64,000 bases of DNA from Thetidibacter halocola (GCF_018224955.1 NZ_JAGTUU010000001.1:868001-932000); one strand, 5' to 3'; positions 51,421 through 61,296 are shown, counted from the first letter of the stretch. Made by a program: numbers and translations. The notes: generated by a model from the sequence alone, not told the origin.

Positions 51421-51618
51421 TCATGCGAGAGCGTGGGTCGCGGCGTCCAGTTCCTTGTTCGCGGCGGTGTCGTCTTTGGCCGTATGGGCCTTCTGGGCCG
51501 CCTGATAGTGCTTCAGCGCAGCCTCCTTCTTCGGGCCGGAGGGCGCCTTGTCCCATGCAGCTTTCACGGATTGCATCTTGTCGGCGACGTTGGTCGGTTT
51601 GTTGGTTTCGGGTGTCAT
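51421..51618 (-). CDS. Hypothetical protein, 65 residues, helical
   Basis: The ATG at 51616-51618 follows AAAGGACAATCC. The product MTPETNKPTNVADKMQSVKA continues with AWDKAPSGPKKEAALKHYQAAQKAHTAKDDTAANKELDAATHAL, a soluble, Ala/Lys-rich helical protein without cysteine. It resembles small stress-related helical proteins in composition, but no family is recognised. It lies between the OmpA promoter region and the carbamate kinase gene, on the minus strand. Confidence 0.75.
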   Translation of the reverse strand: MTPETNKPTNVADKMQSVKAAWDKAPSGPKKEAALKHYQAAQKAHTAKDDTAANKELDAATHALA

Positions 51619-51744
51619 TGGATTGTCCTTTCATGGACGGTCCAGAAACGAGAAACACGCGGGACAGCAGAATAAGGGACAGGCTGCCCCACGTGTCTCA
51701 GGCTCACTCGGACTGGTACATGTCCACCGAGATCCGGCGGACAT

Positions 51745-52761
51745 TCAAACTATGGCACCACCATCATCGAGCCACACTGATACAGATTGGTCCGCGCCGG
51801 TTAATCCGGATGTCTTTCGCCCCGAAAGCTTGTGCCGGCGGGTTTTCGCCTTGCCCGGAATCACCCGTGTGCCCGCCCGTCCCTCAAGGATCGCGCGGGC
51901 GTCACTCAATTGGCCGATGCCGGCAAGCGTGCCGCCTGCGCTGACGAACGCAATCGCAGCACTGACCTTTGGCCCCATCGACCCCGGTGCAAGGTCGAGG
52001 TCTTCCAGCGCCTCGGGCGTGGAATCGCCGATCGCGGTCTGATCCTTTGTGCCGAAGTGACGGAAGACCGCCGGCACGTCGGTCAGCAGCAGAAGCGCGT
52101 CGGCCTCGACGCCCAGGGCCAGCAGGGCCGCCGTCCGATCCTTGTCGATCACCGCTTCCACGCCGGTCATCCGTCCATCCGCGGTCCGCATGACGGGGAT
52201 GCCACCGCCCCCGGCGCAGATCACGGTGTGCCCGGCGCCCAGAAGGACCTTGATGGCATCCAGCCCCACGATCCTGAGCGGCAGCGGGGAGGGAACCACG
52301 CGCCGACGACCACCGGATGCCTCGGTCACCATGGTCCAGCCATGGTCGCGCGCCGCCCGCTCGGCCTCCTGGGCCGTGTAGACCGGCCCGATCGGCTTGC
52401 TCGGATTTCCGAAGGCGGGGTCCTTCGGATCCACCTCCACCCGGCTGAGCAGGGTGGCGCATCTGGATCCCTCCGGCAGGGCGTTCATCAGCTCCTGCTC
52501 GATCAGGTAGCCGATCATGCCTTCTGTCTCGGCGCCCAGCACATCCAGCGGCCAGGGCGTGGCGGGATCGTAGGCAGCCCCTTGCAGCGCCAGCAGGCCG
52601 ACCTGCGGCCCGTTGCCATGCGCCACGACGATCTGGTGGTCGCGGGCCAAGTCAGCCAGCGCGGTCGCAGCGATCCGCACATTCGCGGCTTGGGCGTCTG
52701 CCGTCATCGGCTCGCCTCGCTGCAGAAGTGCGTTGCCGCCAAGGGCTACCACCACGCGCAC
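51745..52761 (-). CDS. arcC: Carbamate kinase, with C-terminal extension
   Basis: The 338-residue protein has the carbamate kinase core: VVALGGNALLQRGEP, AHGNGPQVGLLALQ, GCAGGGGIPV-like (ICAGGGGIPV), EAVIDKDRTAALLA and LTDVPAVFRHFGT. It converts carbamoyl phosphate and ADP to ATP, ammonia and CO2, the energy-yielding last step of the arginine deiminase pathway. It is translated from a GTG one base after the ornithine carbamoyltransferase stop. Typical members are about 310 residues; here a basic and polar tail (KAKTRRHKLSGRKTSG, VSVWLDDGGAIV) follows the expected end. It is the last gene of the arc operon. Confidence 0.93.
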   Translation of the reverse strand: MRVVVALGGNALLQRGEPMTADAQAANVRIAATALADLARDHQIVVAHGNGPQVGLLALQGAAYDPATPWPLDVLGAETEGMIGYLIEQELMNALPEGSRCATLLSRVEVDPKDPAFGNPSKPIGPVYTAQEAERAARDHGWTMVTEASGGRRRVVPSPLPLRIVGLDAIKVLLGAGHTVICAGGGGIPVMRTADGRMTGVEAVIDKDRTAALLALGVEADALLLLTDVPAVFRHFGTKDQTAIGDSTPEALEDLDLAPGSMGPKVSAAIAFVSAGGTLAGIGQLSDARAILEGRAGTRVIPGKAKTRRHKLSGRKTSGLTGADQSVSVWLDDGGAIV

Positions 52762-52762
52762 C

Positions 52763-53764
52763 TCAGGCCCCCATCGTGGCGACCAGAACGGCCTTGATTG
52801 TGTGCATCCGGTTTTCCGCCTGGTCGAAGACGACCGAGGCGGGAGACTCGAATACCGCTTCGGTCACCTCCATGCAGTCGATCCCGAATTTCCGGAAGGT
52901 TTCTTCGCCGACCTGCGTGTCGCGGTTGTGGAAGGCGGGCAAGCAATGAAGGAACTTGGCATGTGCGTTGCCTGTCATCTCCATGACCTTCGCGTTGACC
53001 TGATAGGGTGACAGGAGGGCGATCCGCTCTTCCCAGACCGCGTCGGGTTCGCCCATGGAAACCCAGACGTCGGTATAGACGAAGTCCGCCCCTTCCAACC
53101 CTTCGGCGTGCTTCTCGGTCAAGGTGATCCGGGCGCCCGTCGCTTCGGCGATCTTGCGGCACCGCGTGACGAGGGCGTCGTCGGGCCAGCACATGGTCGG
53201 GCCGCACATGCGGATATCCATCCCGATCAGGGCTGCGCCCACCAGCAGCGAGGCGGCGGTGTTGTTTCCCACGTCGCCCATGAAACAGATGGCGATGTCC
53301 GACAGGTGCTTATGCGTGAATTCGCGCATGGTCATCAGGTCGGCGAGAATCTGCGTGGGGTGGAAATCGTCGGTCAGACCGTTGAACACCGGCACGCCCG
53401 AGAACTCGGCCAGGACCTCGGCATCCTTCTGACCAAAGCCGCGATACTCGATCCCGTCATAGAACCGGCCGAGCACGCGGGCCGTGTCCTTGATGGATTC
53501 CTTGTGACCGATATGGCTGCCCGACGGACCGAGATAGGTCACATGCGCGCCCTGATCGTGGGCCGCGACCTCGAACCCGCTGCGGGTGCGGGTGCTGTCC
53601 TTCTCGAAGATCAGGGCAATGTTCTTGCCTTCCAGTCGGGGCTGCTCGTAGCCGCCGTTCTTTGCCATCTTCAGGCTGACTGCCAGTTGCAGCAGGTGTC
53701 GGATCTCGTCCGGGGAAAAGTCGAACAGCGTCAGGAAAGAGCGGCCGGACAGGTTCTGTGGCAT
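52763..53764 (-). CDS. arcB: Ornithine carbamoyltransferase, catabolic
   Basis: The 333-residue protein has the carbamoyl phosphate motif [13 protein letters not shown], the ornithine region ([19 protein letters not shown]), [11 protein letters not shown] and the catalytic [16 protein letters not shown]. Length and the context with arcA and arcC mark it as the catabolic enzyme, which splits citrulline with phosphate to ornithine and carbamoyl phosphate. The start is the ATG at 53762-53764, ten bases after the arcA stop. Confidence 0.93.
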   Translation of the reverse strand: MPQNLSGRSFLTLFDFSPDEIRHLLQLAVSLKMAKNGGYEQPRLEGKNIALIFEKDSTRTRSGFEVAAHDQGAHVTYLGPSGSHIGHKESIKDTARVLGRFYDGIEYRGFGQKDAEVLAEFSGVPVFNGLTDDFHPTQILADLMTMREFTHKHLSDIAICFMGDVGNNTAASLLVGAALIGMDIRMCGPTMCWPDDALVTRCRKIAEATGARITLTEKHAEGLEGADFVYTDVWVSMGEPDAVWEERIALLSPYQVNAKVMEMTGNAHAKFLHCLPAFHNRDTQVGEETFRKFGIDCMEVTEAVFESPASVVFDQAENRMHTIKAVLVATMGA

Positions 53765-53774
53765 GGGGATGTCC

Positions 53775-54995
53775 TCAAATGGGATCGCGGATCAGGGGGC
53801 AGGTCATGCAGTGCGATCCACCGCGCCCGCGCCCGAGTTCGGATCCGGGGATGGTGATGACCTCGACACCCGCCTTGCGCAGAAGGGTGTTGGAGTAGGT
53901 GTTGCGCTCGTATCCGACGACGACGCCCGGCTCGAGGCAGACCACATTGTTGGCGTCGTCCCATTGCTCGCGCGCGGACTCGTAGGCGTCGCCGCCGGTC
54001 GGCACGGTTCTGAGCGCCTTGAGGCCGAGGGCGCCAGCCACGACCTTCAGAAACGGCTTCGTCTCGGCCTCGACGACGACGTCCTCGCCATCTCCGGGCC
54101 GCAGGCTGTAGCAGCGGATGGCATCCGTGACCTCGGCAAAGATGGTCACTAGGTCGCGGTCGCAGAAGGTAAAGACGGTATCGAGGTGCATGGAGCTGCG
54201 CGCGCGGGGAAACTGGCAGGCGATGACACGCGTGGCGCCGCCCCCGGCGAAAAGCCCCCGGGCGATCTGGCCGACGGCCTGCGGTGTCGTGCGTTCACCC
54301 ATGCCGATCAGAACGATGCCGCCGCCGATGGGCATGACATCACCGCCCTCGACCGTCGCCGGGCCATGATCCCGTTTTGGGTCGCCCCACCAGACGGGAA
54401 AGCCCGCATCCTTGAAGTCGGGATGGAAGCGATAGATCGCGGCGAGGTTGAGCGTTTCCAGCCGCCGCGCGGGCCAGTGCATCGGGTTCAGCGTGACGCC
54501 GCCATAGATCCATGCCGTCGTGTCGCGGGTGAAGATGTGGTTGGGCAGCGGCGGCAGGATGAAATCGGCGGGCTCCAGCATGGGCGCCAGCACACCCTCG
54601 ACCGGGATCGGCAGTTCGGCCCGGCTCATGCCGCCGATCAGGATGGTGGACAGAAAGTCGGCGTCGACCTCCATCAGGTGCGCCATGAGATCATCGGCGA
54701 GGCCGACACCGACAGTGTCGTCGCTGATCCGCACCTCGAGCAGCCATCGGCGCGCGTCCATGTCCTTCAGTGTTTCCATCAGCAACTGCCGCAGGAACAC
54801 GACCTCGACCCCGCGATTGCGCATCGCATCGACGAAGGTCATGTGCTCGATCCGCGCCTGCTTGACCCAGATGACGTCATCGAACAGCAGTTCGGCGCAA
54901 TTGGAGGGCGTCAGCCGCGCCATGGCGGCACCGGGCTTGTGAACGAGAACGCGGCGCAGCTTGCCCGCCTCGGAATGGACGCCGTAGGTGATCAT
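53775..54995 (-). CDS. arcA: Arginine deiminase
   Basis: The 406-residue protein begins [19 protein letters not shown] and has the guanidino-group-modifying signatures: [35 protein letters not shown] with the catalytic His, and the C-terminal [10 protein letters not shown] with the nucleophile Cys. It hydrolyses arginine to citrulline and ammonia. It overlaps the carrier gene upstream (ATGA) and is followed by arcB, so arginine import, breakdown and ATP formation are one unit. The pathway gives ATP without oxygen and raises pH. Confidence 0.95.
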   Translation of the reverse strand: MITYGVHSEAGKLRRVLVHKPGAAMARLTPSNCAELLFDDVIWVKQARIEHMTFVDAMRNRGVEVVFLRQLLMETLKDMDARRWLLEVRISDDTVGVGLADDLMAHLMEVDADFLSTILIGGMSRAELPIPVEGVLAPMLEPADFILPPLPNHIFTRDTTAWIYGGVTLNPMHWPARRLETLNLAAIYRFHPDFKDAGFPVWWGDPKRDHGPATVEGGDVMPIGGGIVLIGMGERTTPQAVGQIARGLFAGGGATRVIACQFPRARSSMHLDTVFTFCDRDLVTIFAEVTDAIRCYSLRPGDGEDVVVEAETKPFLKVVAGALGLKALRTVPTGGDAYESAREQWDDANNVVCLEPGVVVGYERNTYSNTLLRKAGVEVITIPGSELGRGRGGSHCMTCPLIRDPI

Positions 54996-56443
54996 GTCGG
55001 TGTTCCTTGCAGAAGGACGCCAAGGCTGAGGGCGGCCATGACGATGATCGTGAGGACAAGCAGCACCGGCCAGACGAAGCGCAACCAGCGCTCATAGGGC
55101 ACCCGCCCGATGGCGAGGCCGCCCATGACCACCGCAGAGGTGGGGGTGACCAGATTGACCACGCCTTCCGCCGACTGGAACGCGGTCACGACGAGGCTGC
55201 GCGATACCCCGGCGAAATCGCCGACAGGGGCGAGGATCGGCATGGACAGGACGGCAAGGCCCGAGGTCGATGGCACGAAGAACGACAGGACGACCTGGAT
55301 CCAGTACATCACGTTGATGAAGACGACCTCGTTCAGGCCCGCGACGGTGCCTTCGGCCCAGTGCAGGATCGTGTCAGTGATGTGGCCCGCGTCCATCACC
55401 ACGACGATGCCGCGCGCAAGCCCGATGATCAGCGCCACGCCAAGCAGGTCGCGCGCACCGCCGACGAAAGCGTCGACCACCCCCTTTTCGCCCAGCCGAC
55501 CCACGATACCGATGCCGATGCCGGCGAACAGGAACAGCCCGCTCATTTCGGCCATCCACCAGCCGCCCAGCGAGACGCCCCAGATCATCACTGCAAAGGT
55601 CGCACCGAAGAGAAGCAGGACGATCTTGTGCAAGGTGGTGAACTCGGCGGGTCCGGCCTCGGCCGTACCTCGGAAATGCGCCTCGTTCTCGGCCTTCCTG
55701 TCGAAGACCAGCGACCGCGACGGGTCTGCCTTGACCCGTGCGGCGTAGCGCATGACGTAAGTGACGGCCGCGGCGAAAGTGAGCGCAAGCAGGACCAGCC
55801 TCAGCGTCAGCCCGTCGGTGAAGGGCACTCCGGCGGCGTCCGACGCGATCACGGTCGAAAAGGCGTTCACGGTCGAGCCGAGCACGCCCACCCCGGCACC
55901 CAGCAGGATCACCGCCACGGCGGTCAGCGCGTCATAGCCCGCCGCGATCATCACCGGAGTCAGGATGACGTAGAAGGCCAGCGTCTCCTCGGCCATGCCA
56001 TAGGTCGTGCCGCCGATCGCGAAGAGCGCCATGAGGATCGGGATCATCCACTTTTCCCGCCCCTCCAGTCGCGCCATCGCGCGCTTGATCCCGGCGTCGA
56101 TGGCTCCCGTGGCCGTCACCACGCCGATAAACCCGCCGATCATAAGGACGAACAGAGCGACGTCGATGGCATTCGCGCTGTAGCTGCCCGGATCGTAGAA
56201 CCCGGCGATTGGGGCCAGGATGACGTCGAAAAATCCCTGCGGGTTGGCCGCAGTGGGCGCGTAGGTTCCCGCCACGGGAACGTCCTTGCCCAGCGCCTCG
56301 GACGCGACGCGCTCATACTGGCCGGCGGGGATGACCCATGTAAGGCCCGCGATGATCACGATCAGCGCGAAAAGAATGGTATAGGCGGAGGGGAAGCTGA
56401 ACCGAGAGGTGGTTTCGGGAGCGGGAGGTGTGGGTTTTGCCAT
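54992..56443 (-). CDS. YfcC family (ArcD2-like) arginine/ornithine carrier
   Basis: The 483-residue protein has about twelve membrane helices: [82 protein letters not shown], and [25 protein letters not shown]. This is the YfcC/DcuC-related family, often found with arginine deiminase genes instead of classic ArcD. It probably exchanges arginine for ornithine. Its start (ATG 56441-56443) is the first of the arc operon, so the promoter lies in the 276-base gap up to 56719. No canonical FNR/Anr palindrome was visible there. Confidence 0.88.
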   Translation of the reverse strand: MAKPTPPAPETTSRFSFPSAYTILFALIVIIAGLTWVIPAGQYERVASEALGKDVPVAGTYAPTAANPQGFFDVILAPIAGFYDPGSYSANAIDVALFVLMIGGFIGVVTATGAIDAGIKRAMARLEGREKWMIPILMALFAIGGTTYGMAEETLAFYVILTPVMIAAGYDALTAVAVILLGAGVGVLGSTVNAFSTVIASDAAGVPFTDGLTLRLVLLALTFAAAVTYVMRYAARVKADPSRSLVFDRKAENEAHFRGTAEAGPAEFTTLHKIVLLLFGATFAVMIWGVSLGGWWMAEMSGLFLFAGIGIGIVGRLGEKGVVDAFVGGARDLLGVALIIGLARGIVVVMDAGHITDTILHWAEGTVAGLNEVVFINVMYWIQVVLSFFVPSTSGLAVLSMPILAPVGDFAGVSRSLVVTAFQSAEGVVNLVTPTSAVVMGGLAIGRVPYERWLRFVWPVLLVLTIIVMAALSLGVLLQGTPT

Positions 56444-56719
56444 GGGATGTCCCTAGCCAGCAGGGCCGCGATATCGGGCGCGGCGGTCTCGAAGAGGGTA
56501 GGCGAGAGGGGCAGGCGGCGGACTGACCCAGGTTAGTGGGACCCGCCAGTGCGAAGAATTCGCCAAGCGGGGCAGACCAGACGCTGACTGCAAGCGCAGG
56601 ACCTGCGAACTGGCCGAAGGGGCACCTGCAAGGGCGGGTCAGCTACGGGCATTGACTGCGGCATGATCGATTTGCCGCTTTGGGGCGCCCACGGCGAGAA
56701 TTCAGTTCTGTGTTGTCTG

Positions 56720-58141
56720 CTATCTCTTTTCGGGAGCAAGCAGATTTTCGCCGGTGTCGGACAGGTCTGCGCCTTCGGCCTGACGCTCGAGTTCGTCCCT
56801 TTCGGAAAGAAGCTCACCTTCACCGGGTGTGACCATCGCAGCCTCCCCGCTGGACGGAACTGGCCCCTGCGGAACGCTGTCCGCCTCACGGTCTCCAGTC
56901 GGCACTTGTCGCACAGGCACTCCGTCCGGGAATATGATTTCGCGCGCCGCATCGGGCATCGAGATACCCGCGTCCTGCAACGCTCGCTTGACCTGCCGCA
57001 TGAGGGCCGAACGCACCTTGAACACTGAATACGCTCTTCCGTCGAACCAGAATTGTACCCGAATATTGACCGTCGAAGGCCCGAGTTCATCGACCAAAGC
57101 GCCCGGTTCAGGGTCGTCGAGGACAGCGGGATGCTTTCGGAGCGTCTGAATGATGACGTCCTGCGCCTTTTGAGCAGAGTCATCGTAGCCGATGCCGACG
57201 ATGAAATCCGAGCGCCGGTTTGGATTGGTCGAGAAGTTCTCGATCACGCTGCTGTAAACAAGCGCGTTCGGGATCTGTACATGGTTTCCATCCAGCGTAA
57301 GCAGGACAGTGGTGCGCATGTTGAGGTTTTGCACAATGCCCTGATGCTGGCCTACCCTTATCCAGTCGCCTGCGCGGAACGGGTTTCGGATGCTGAGAAG
57401 AATGCTGGCAAGCGAGTTTGCCGCAATCTCCCTGAACGCGAGACCCAATACGATGCCGACAAGCCCGGTGCCCCCCAAGACGGTAATGGCCAGTCGGGTG
57501 AGGCCTGCCACCTGAAGCACTATGTAAAGGCCGATCAGAATCACGGGTATCGACAACGACCGCGCTACAAGTTGGAGCAGCAGCGGCGAGGTAATACGCC
57601 GGTGCAGCAACTTGCGCGCCAAGGCCGTTACTCCGCGCGATACGATCCATGCGAACAGAAGGATGACCAGTGAAACGACCGTAAGTGGGGCAAGCCATTG
57701 AACGCGGTCGGCAAGTCTCTCGATTTCGCGCCAGGTCGGAGTAAGATCCCAGCTGATTTGCGGTTTCACCTCAATTCGGTTCACGACCGCGACCACACCT
57801 TCGGTTCTGAGGGCCAGTTGTCGTGCCCACTCCTTCCGCTCGTCGGATTCTGTTTGACCGTCGAGAAAAACGATGCCTTCACGCACCGAGACGGCCAGAG
57901 GCTCGAACCATTGGCTGGCAACCAGAATCCGCGTCAGACGGTCTGCAATCTCGGAGTCACGTACATCCGGTGCGACAGCTATCTCTTTCGGTGGATCGCT
58001 TACAGTGGAATCGATTGTGCCAGGGGATGTCTGCGCCTGGACAGGTTGGCTCGCCAGCAGAAGCGCGAGTGCAGACAGGCTTGCGAGGCACCTGCAAACA
58101 GCCCGGATGTTCTTCAGAAACAGTCTGGCGCTTGGCGTCAT
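56720..58141 (-). CDS. MscS family mechanosensitive channel with BON-like periplasmic domain
   Basis: The 473-residue protein has a signal peptide (CLASLSALALLLASQPVQAQ) and a BON-like domain (IADRLTRILVASQWFEPLAVSVREGIVFLDGQTESDERKEWA, GVVAVVNRIEV). Three membrane helices follow (LTVVSLVILLFAWIVSRGVTALA, SIPVILIGLYIVLQVAGLT, and the pore helix LGGTGLVGIVLGLAFREIAANSLAS), then the MscS beta domain (NPFRAGDWIRVGQHQGIVQNLNMRTTVLLT, VQIPNALVYSSVIENFS). It opens under membrane tension to release solutes after osmotic downshock. The charged tail after residue 430 is variable and probably disordered. Confidence 0.92.
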   Translation of the reverse strand: MTPSARLFLKNIRAVCRCLASLSALALLLASQPVQAQTSPGTIDSTVSDPPKEIAVAPDVRDSEIADRLTRILVASQWFEPLAVSVREGIVFLDGQTESDERKEWARQLALRTEGVVAVVNRIEVKPQISWDLTPTWREIERLADRVQWLAPLTVVSLVILLFAWIVSRGVTALARKLLHRRITSPLLLQLVARSLSIPVILIGLYIVLQVAGLTRLAITVLGGTGLVGIVLGLAFREIAANSLASILLSIRNPFRAGDWIRVGQHQGIVQNLNMRTTVLLTLDGNHVQIPNALVYSSVIENFSTNPNRRSDFIVGIGYDDSAQKAQDVIIQTLRKHPAVLDDPEPGALVDELGPSTVNIRVQFWFDGRAYSVFKVRSALMRQVKRALQDAGISMPDAAREIIFPDGVPVRQVPTGDREADSVPQGPVPSSGEAAMVTPGEGELLSERDELERQAEGADLSDTGENLLAPEKR

Positions 58142-58404
58142 CTACCTGCCTGGCCGTTGAGGGATGGCGGCTACATTTTCCAATGCGGCAGAGTTCTCAG
58201 ACCAAGCTGATTACCCCCGCGATTTCGATCCTCGCATGGTCCGATCATACCGGCATTGATCCTGATCAGGCCCGGCCCAGCGCGCCCTCCCGATGGAATT
58301 GCTAAGTGTCCGCTCATGGCAAAGCAAGGTGCAGCACTTGCTGCATGAGCTTCGAACGTGATTGCGCTGCGACCGCTTTGCGTTCGTAGCTGGCCCTCAC
58401 GAGG

Positions 58405-58767
58405 TCACCCTTCCCGCGTATCCCAAACCGGCGTCTGTTGATGCGCAAGGCGCAGCCACTTGCCATCGTCGTTCAGGTAGGTCGAGGTGCAGAATGCTTC
58501 ATAGATCGGCTCGTCGCTCCGTTCGGCGGAAATGCGATAGGCCAGAACGGCAATGTCGTCCTTGCGTGAGAGGTATTGCTCGCTCATCTCGACCGAACGC
58601 CACCGCTGGGCGACGTCTTTTTCTCTCCAGAGCGCATCGCCTTGAAGAATGCCGGCCGGGAGAGGCAACACGAAAACGGCGCCCTTTGCGGTCGCCTGAC
58701 GCACACTGTCAGCGCCTTGTGTCCAGAAGCGTTCTTCCAGATCCCAGAGGGTGTCATCTGTTGTCAT
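58405..58767 (-). CDS. DUF4440/SnoaL-like protein
   Basis: The 120-residue protein (MTTDDTLWDLEERFWTQGADSVRQATAKGAVFVLPLPAG) has the N-terminal long helix and conserved Trp of the DUF4440/NTF2-like fold, with sheet strands DDIAVLAYRISAERSDEPIYEAFCTSTYLNDDGKWLRLAHQQTPV. The start is the ATG at 58765-58767 with AAAGGAGCC upstream. Function unknown. It lies between the MscS gene and a small membrane protein, on the minus strand. Confidence 0.78.
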   Translation of the reverse strand: MTTDDTLWDLEERFWTQGADSVRQATAKGAVFVLPLPAGILQGDALWREKDVAQRWRSVEMSEQYLSRKDDIAVLAYRISAERSDEPIYEAFCTSTYLNDDGKWLRLAHQQTPVWDTREG

Positions 58768-58829
58768 TCCAGGCTCCTTTCAGGATTGACGGTCTTTTTG
58801 AGTATGGCTGTTTCGGGCAAGGGCGCCTC

Positions 58830-59246
58830 TCACTGGCCTTGGGCCAGCAAGGTCACCCAGCCAAGAAACAGGGCCGCTGCGATGATCCAGTAGAAAGCGG
58901 CCCCCTGCACCGGGAACACGCGCGCGGCTGACGCGCCGCCGAGCGAGGTTCTTGCCGGTTGCGGCTGTCGGGGCAGGAAGGCGACGAGCCTCGAGACGAC
59001 CCTGCCGCGATCGGCAACATGGGTTGTCACGTCATGGAACCGGTCCATCAGCGCCTGCAGCCTTTGCCGGGCCGCCCCATCGGGCAACTTTGCAAGGTCC
59101 GAGGCCTCACCCCAGGGATCGAGGCCGAGCCGGGCGAGCATGGACAGAACGGTGACGCTGGCGCCACGGCGATCCTCGCCTACGGGCGCGAAGAGAAATC
59201 GTTCGTACTTCGGGTCTTGTCCAAGTTGTGTCAGGGCATCTGCCAT
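58830..59246 (-). CDS. Hypothetical protein with C-terminal membrane helix
   Basis: The 138-residue protein has a soluble helical region (MADALTQLGQDPKYERFLFAPVGEDRRGASVTVLSMLARLGLDPWGEASDLAKL, DGAARQRLQALMDRF) and one C-terminal hydrophobic helix (FYWIIAAALFLGWVTLLAQ), so it is likely tail-anchored in the inner membrane. The start is the ATG at 59244-59246 after GGAAGGATC. No family is recognised. It is divergent from the cupin gene. Confidence 0.7.
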   Translation of the reverse strand: MADALTQLGQDPKYERFLFAPVGEDRRGASVTVLSMLARLGLDPWGEASDLAKLPDGAARQRLQALMDRFHDVTTHVADRGRVVSRLVAFLPRQPQPARTSLGGASAARVFPVQGAAFYWIIAAALFLGWVTLLAQGQ

Positions 59247-59597
59247 TGTGGGATCCTTCCTGGCGCCGTCTGCATGGGCCGAATTGGCCGATGTCATGGC
59301 GCCGGTCGAACCGAAGCGGGCGGATGCCGCGACTTCGGTTGTGGCCAGAATGACGGAATACGAGCCGCCTTGTGCTGACGCAGATCAATGCGGGCCCATG
59401 AGGGCCGGCGCAGACTTGGATTGTGAAGCTTGTCGGTGCCCCTGCGGCCTGGCTGCCGCGAGCGCTCACGGCCACGTGAACCGATCGGCGGTCAGCCCCG
59501 AGGGATCGCTGACCCAGATTAGTGCGCCGGGCTTCCGTCTCCGGCAGACAGGGTCCTGTCGCCAGTCCAGACGACGCAACAATTGGAGAGGTGCCAC

Positions 59598-60017
59598 ATG
59601 ATAGGCTATGTCGCCAATATCGAAGACCTGACGGAAAAGAACACCGATTTCAGGCGCGTGCTCTATTCAGGATCGAAGCTGCAGCTGGTCCTGATGTCCA
59701 TCAAGCCGGGCGAAGAAATCGGCGGCGAGATTCATGCCGATACCGACCAGTTCTTTCGCATCGAGGACGGCAAGGGCATGGTCGTGATCGACGGCGTGAC
59801 CCACAAGGTCAAGGCCGGCGATGGCGTCGTCGTGCCGGCGGGGGCGCATCACAACGTGATCTGCACAGGGCATGACGTGCTCAAGCTCTACACGATCTAC
59901 GGACCTCCGCATCACCGCGACAAGCTGGTTCAGAAGACAAAGGCCGAGGCGGATGCCGCAGAAGAAGCTTTCTCGGGCGAGACCAGTGAGCAGGCGCCCG
60001 AGGTCGTTCGGGTCTAG
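59598..60017 (+). CDS. Cupin domain-containing protein, phosphomannose isomerase-like
   Basis: The 139-residue protein has a single cupin barrel. Motif 1 is GGEIHADTDQFFRIEDGKGMVVIDG and motif 2 is DGVVVPAGAHHNVICTG, with His and Glu/Gln residues positioned to hold a metal. It looks like the small cupins annotated as mannose-6-phosphate isomerase-like. YTIYGPPHHRDKLVQKTKAEAD is the usual C-terminal helix of this group. The ATG at 59598 follows GGAGAGG. The reaction is unknown. Confidence 0.87.
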   Translation: MIGYVANIEDLTEKNTDFRRVLYSGSKLQLVLMSIKPGEEIGGEIHADTDQFFRIEDGKGMVVIDGVTHKVKAGDGVVVPAGAHHNVICTGHDVLKLYTIYGPPHHRDKLVQKTKAEADAAEEAFSGETSEQAPEVVRV

Positions 60018-60108
60018 GCTAATCCGGCCAGCCACCTTGCGCTCTGCCAGCCCCGCCGCAAGCGCCGTGGATTGGCATCCGAACCACTAGAAACCAACGG
60101 AGGACAAC

Positions 60109-60420
60109 ATGGGAAACGACAGCAAGACGACCAAGGATGCATCCGCTACCGGTGATTACGAGGCGATCAGCGAGCAACTGGCCGCCCTGCGGGAAGACAT
60201 GTCGCGGCTGGCAGAGACCGTCAGCGCGATCGCGGAACGTCGCGGCAGAAGCATGGCCGCGGACATCGCGGAAGGCCTTGGCGAAGCAAAGCATTATGCC
60301 GAGGCGAGGGGTCGCTCTGCCGAGACGCAGCTGGAGGAGTCCGTTGCGGCACACCCTTTGATGACGATCGGCCTCGCGGCGATGGCGGGGTTTCTGGTGG
60401 GCGCCCTGTCGCGACGTTGA
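60109..60420 (+). CDS. DUF883/ElaB-YqjD-like membrane protein
   Basis: The 103-residue protein has a long amphipathic helix (YEAISEQLAALREDMSRLAETVSAIAERRGRSMA, AEARGRSAETQLEESVAAHPL) and a C-terminal membrane helix (MTIGLAAMAGFLVGALSRR). This is the DUF883 pattern of ElaB/YqjD proteins, inner-membrane proteins linked to stationary phase and ribosome association in E. coli. The ATG follows CGGAGGAC. Its stop overlaps the holin-like start (TGATG). Confidence 0.88.
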   Translation: MGNDSKTTKDASATGDYEAISEQLAALREDMSRLAETVSAIAERRGRSMAADIAEGLGEAKHYAEARGRSAETQLEESVAAHPLMTIGLAAMAGFLVGALSRR

Positions 60421-60809
60421 TGGGTATTCTCGATGACATGGTGCACAGCATTGGCCGAGATGTCCGGATGGACGTTCGGAAACTGCTGTTGCCGGTCCTG
60501 CTGGCCCTGGCCGGTGGACTGATCGGCGCCACCGGCGTCGGGTTCCTGACGGCCTGGGCCTATCTCACGCTCGGCCCGGCCATCGGGCATGGATCCGCGG
60601 CACTCGTGATTGGCCTCGGATACCTTGTGCTGTCGGCGGGCCTCGTGTTCCTCGCGCACAGGCAGTTGTCGAAACATGACCCGGATGACCCGTCGATGAA
60701 GCAACCCGGGGCACAGGGAAAGGAGGCAACCGATGCCGCCTCCGAGATCGCCTTCACCGCAGCGTTCGTCCTGGCCCGATACCTTGGCGCAGGCAAGCGA
60801 GACGGATAA
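60420..60809 (+). CDS. Phage holin family (holin superfamily III-like) protein
   Basis: The 129-residue protein has two membrane helices (LLLPVLLALAGGLIGATGVGFLTAWAYLTL, ALVIGLGYLVLSAGLVFLAHRQL) and polar ends. This layout is usual for the proteins called phage holin family or DUF1469 that neighbour DUF883 genes in alphaproteobacteria. A real holin role is doubtful, since they belong to the stationary-phase membrane set yqjD-yqjE. It is translationally coupled to the DUF883 gene. Confidence 0.82.
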   Translation: MGILDDMVHSIGRDVRMDVRKLLLPVLLALAGGLIGATGVGFLTAWAYLTLGPAIGHGSAALVIGLGYLVLSAGLVFLAHRQLSKHDPDDPSMKQPGAQGKEATDAASEIAFTAAFVLARYLGAGKRDG

Positions 60810-60949
60810 CGCTCCTGCCGGCACCTGTTCGACGGTGAGGCGTCGGGGGCGGCGCTTTCGCCCGGGCCCGGAAAGGCCAAGCAGATACGAGGATCTTATC
60901 AGACAAACCCGGCTTGAGGCTGGATGGGTCGCCGGGTGGCGTCCCGCAC

Positions 60950-61266
60950 ATGACCAAACCCAGCCCATTCAAGTGGTTCAAAACGAGTCAAGAAATCATC
61001 CGGCGCGCGGTGATGCTGTACGTCAGATGTCTGCTGTCGCTCCGGAATGACAAAGACCGCTGCACGAACGCGGCGTCGACATAAGCCACGAAACCGTCCG
61101 GTTCTGGTGGCACAGGTTCGGTCCGATCTTCGCCTCCGAGATCCGAAAAAGTCGGATCGAAGGTATGAAATCCAACCGATGGCGGTGGCACCTCGACGAG
61201 GTGTTTGTGAAGATCAACAGCCAACGGCACTATCCATGGCGGGCCGAGCCGCAGCTCTCGCTGAGG
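60950..61266 (+). mobile_element. IS6 family transposase remnant, frameshifted and truncated
   Basis: The frame from the ATG at 60950 encodes MTKPSPFKWFKTSQEIIRRAVMLYVRCLLSLRN, the N-terminus of an IS6-type transposase. About 61060 the frame breaks; after a one-base shift the family sequence resumes as SHETVRFWWHRFGPIFASEIRK, then MKSNRWRWHLDEVFVKINSQRHYPWRAE with the first catalytic Asp. It ends near 61266, before the remaining DDE residues. A lost base in GACC(T)GCTGCAC is the simplest explanation. Confidence 0.85.
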
Positions 61267-61296
61267 GGCGTGGTTTCTGCTCGCAGTAAAGCAGCC

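Noticed and set aside
56444-56719. FNR/Anr box upstream of the arginine deiminase operon
   Set aside because: Only TTGAC and TGATCGA-like pieces with wrong spacing were found, with no TTGAT-N4-ATCAA palindrome.
60420-60809. Prophage lysis gene
   Set aside because: The holin-like protein is coupled to a DUF883 gene and has no endolysin or phage structural genes near it, so it is more likely the YqjE-type housekeeping membrane partner.
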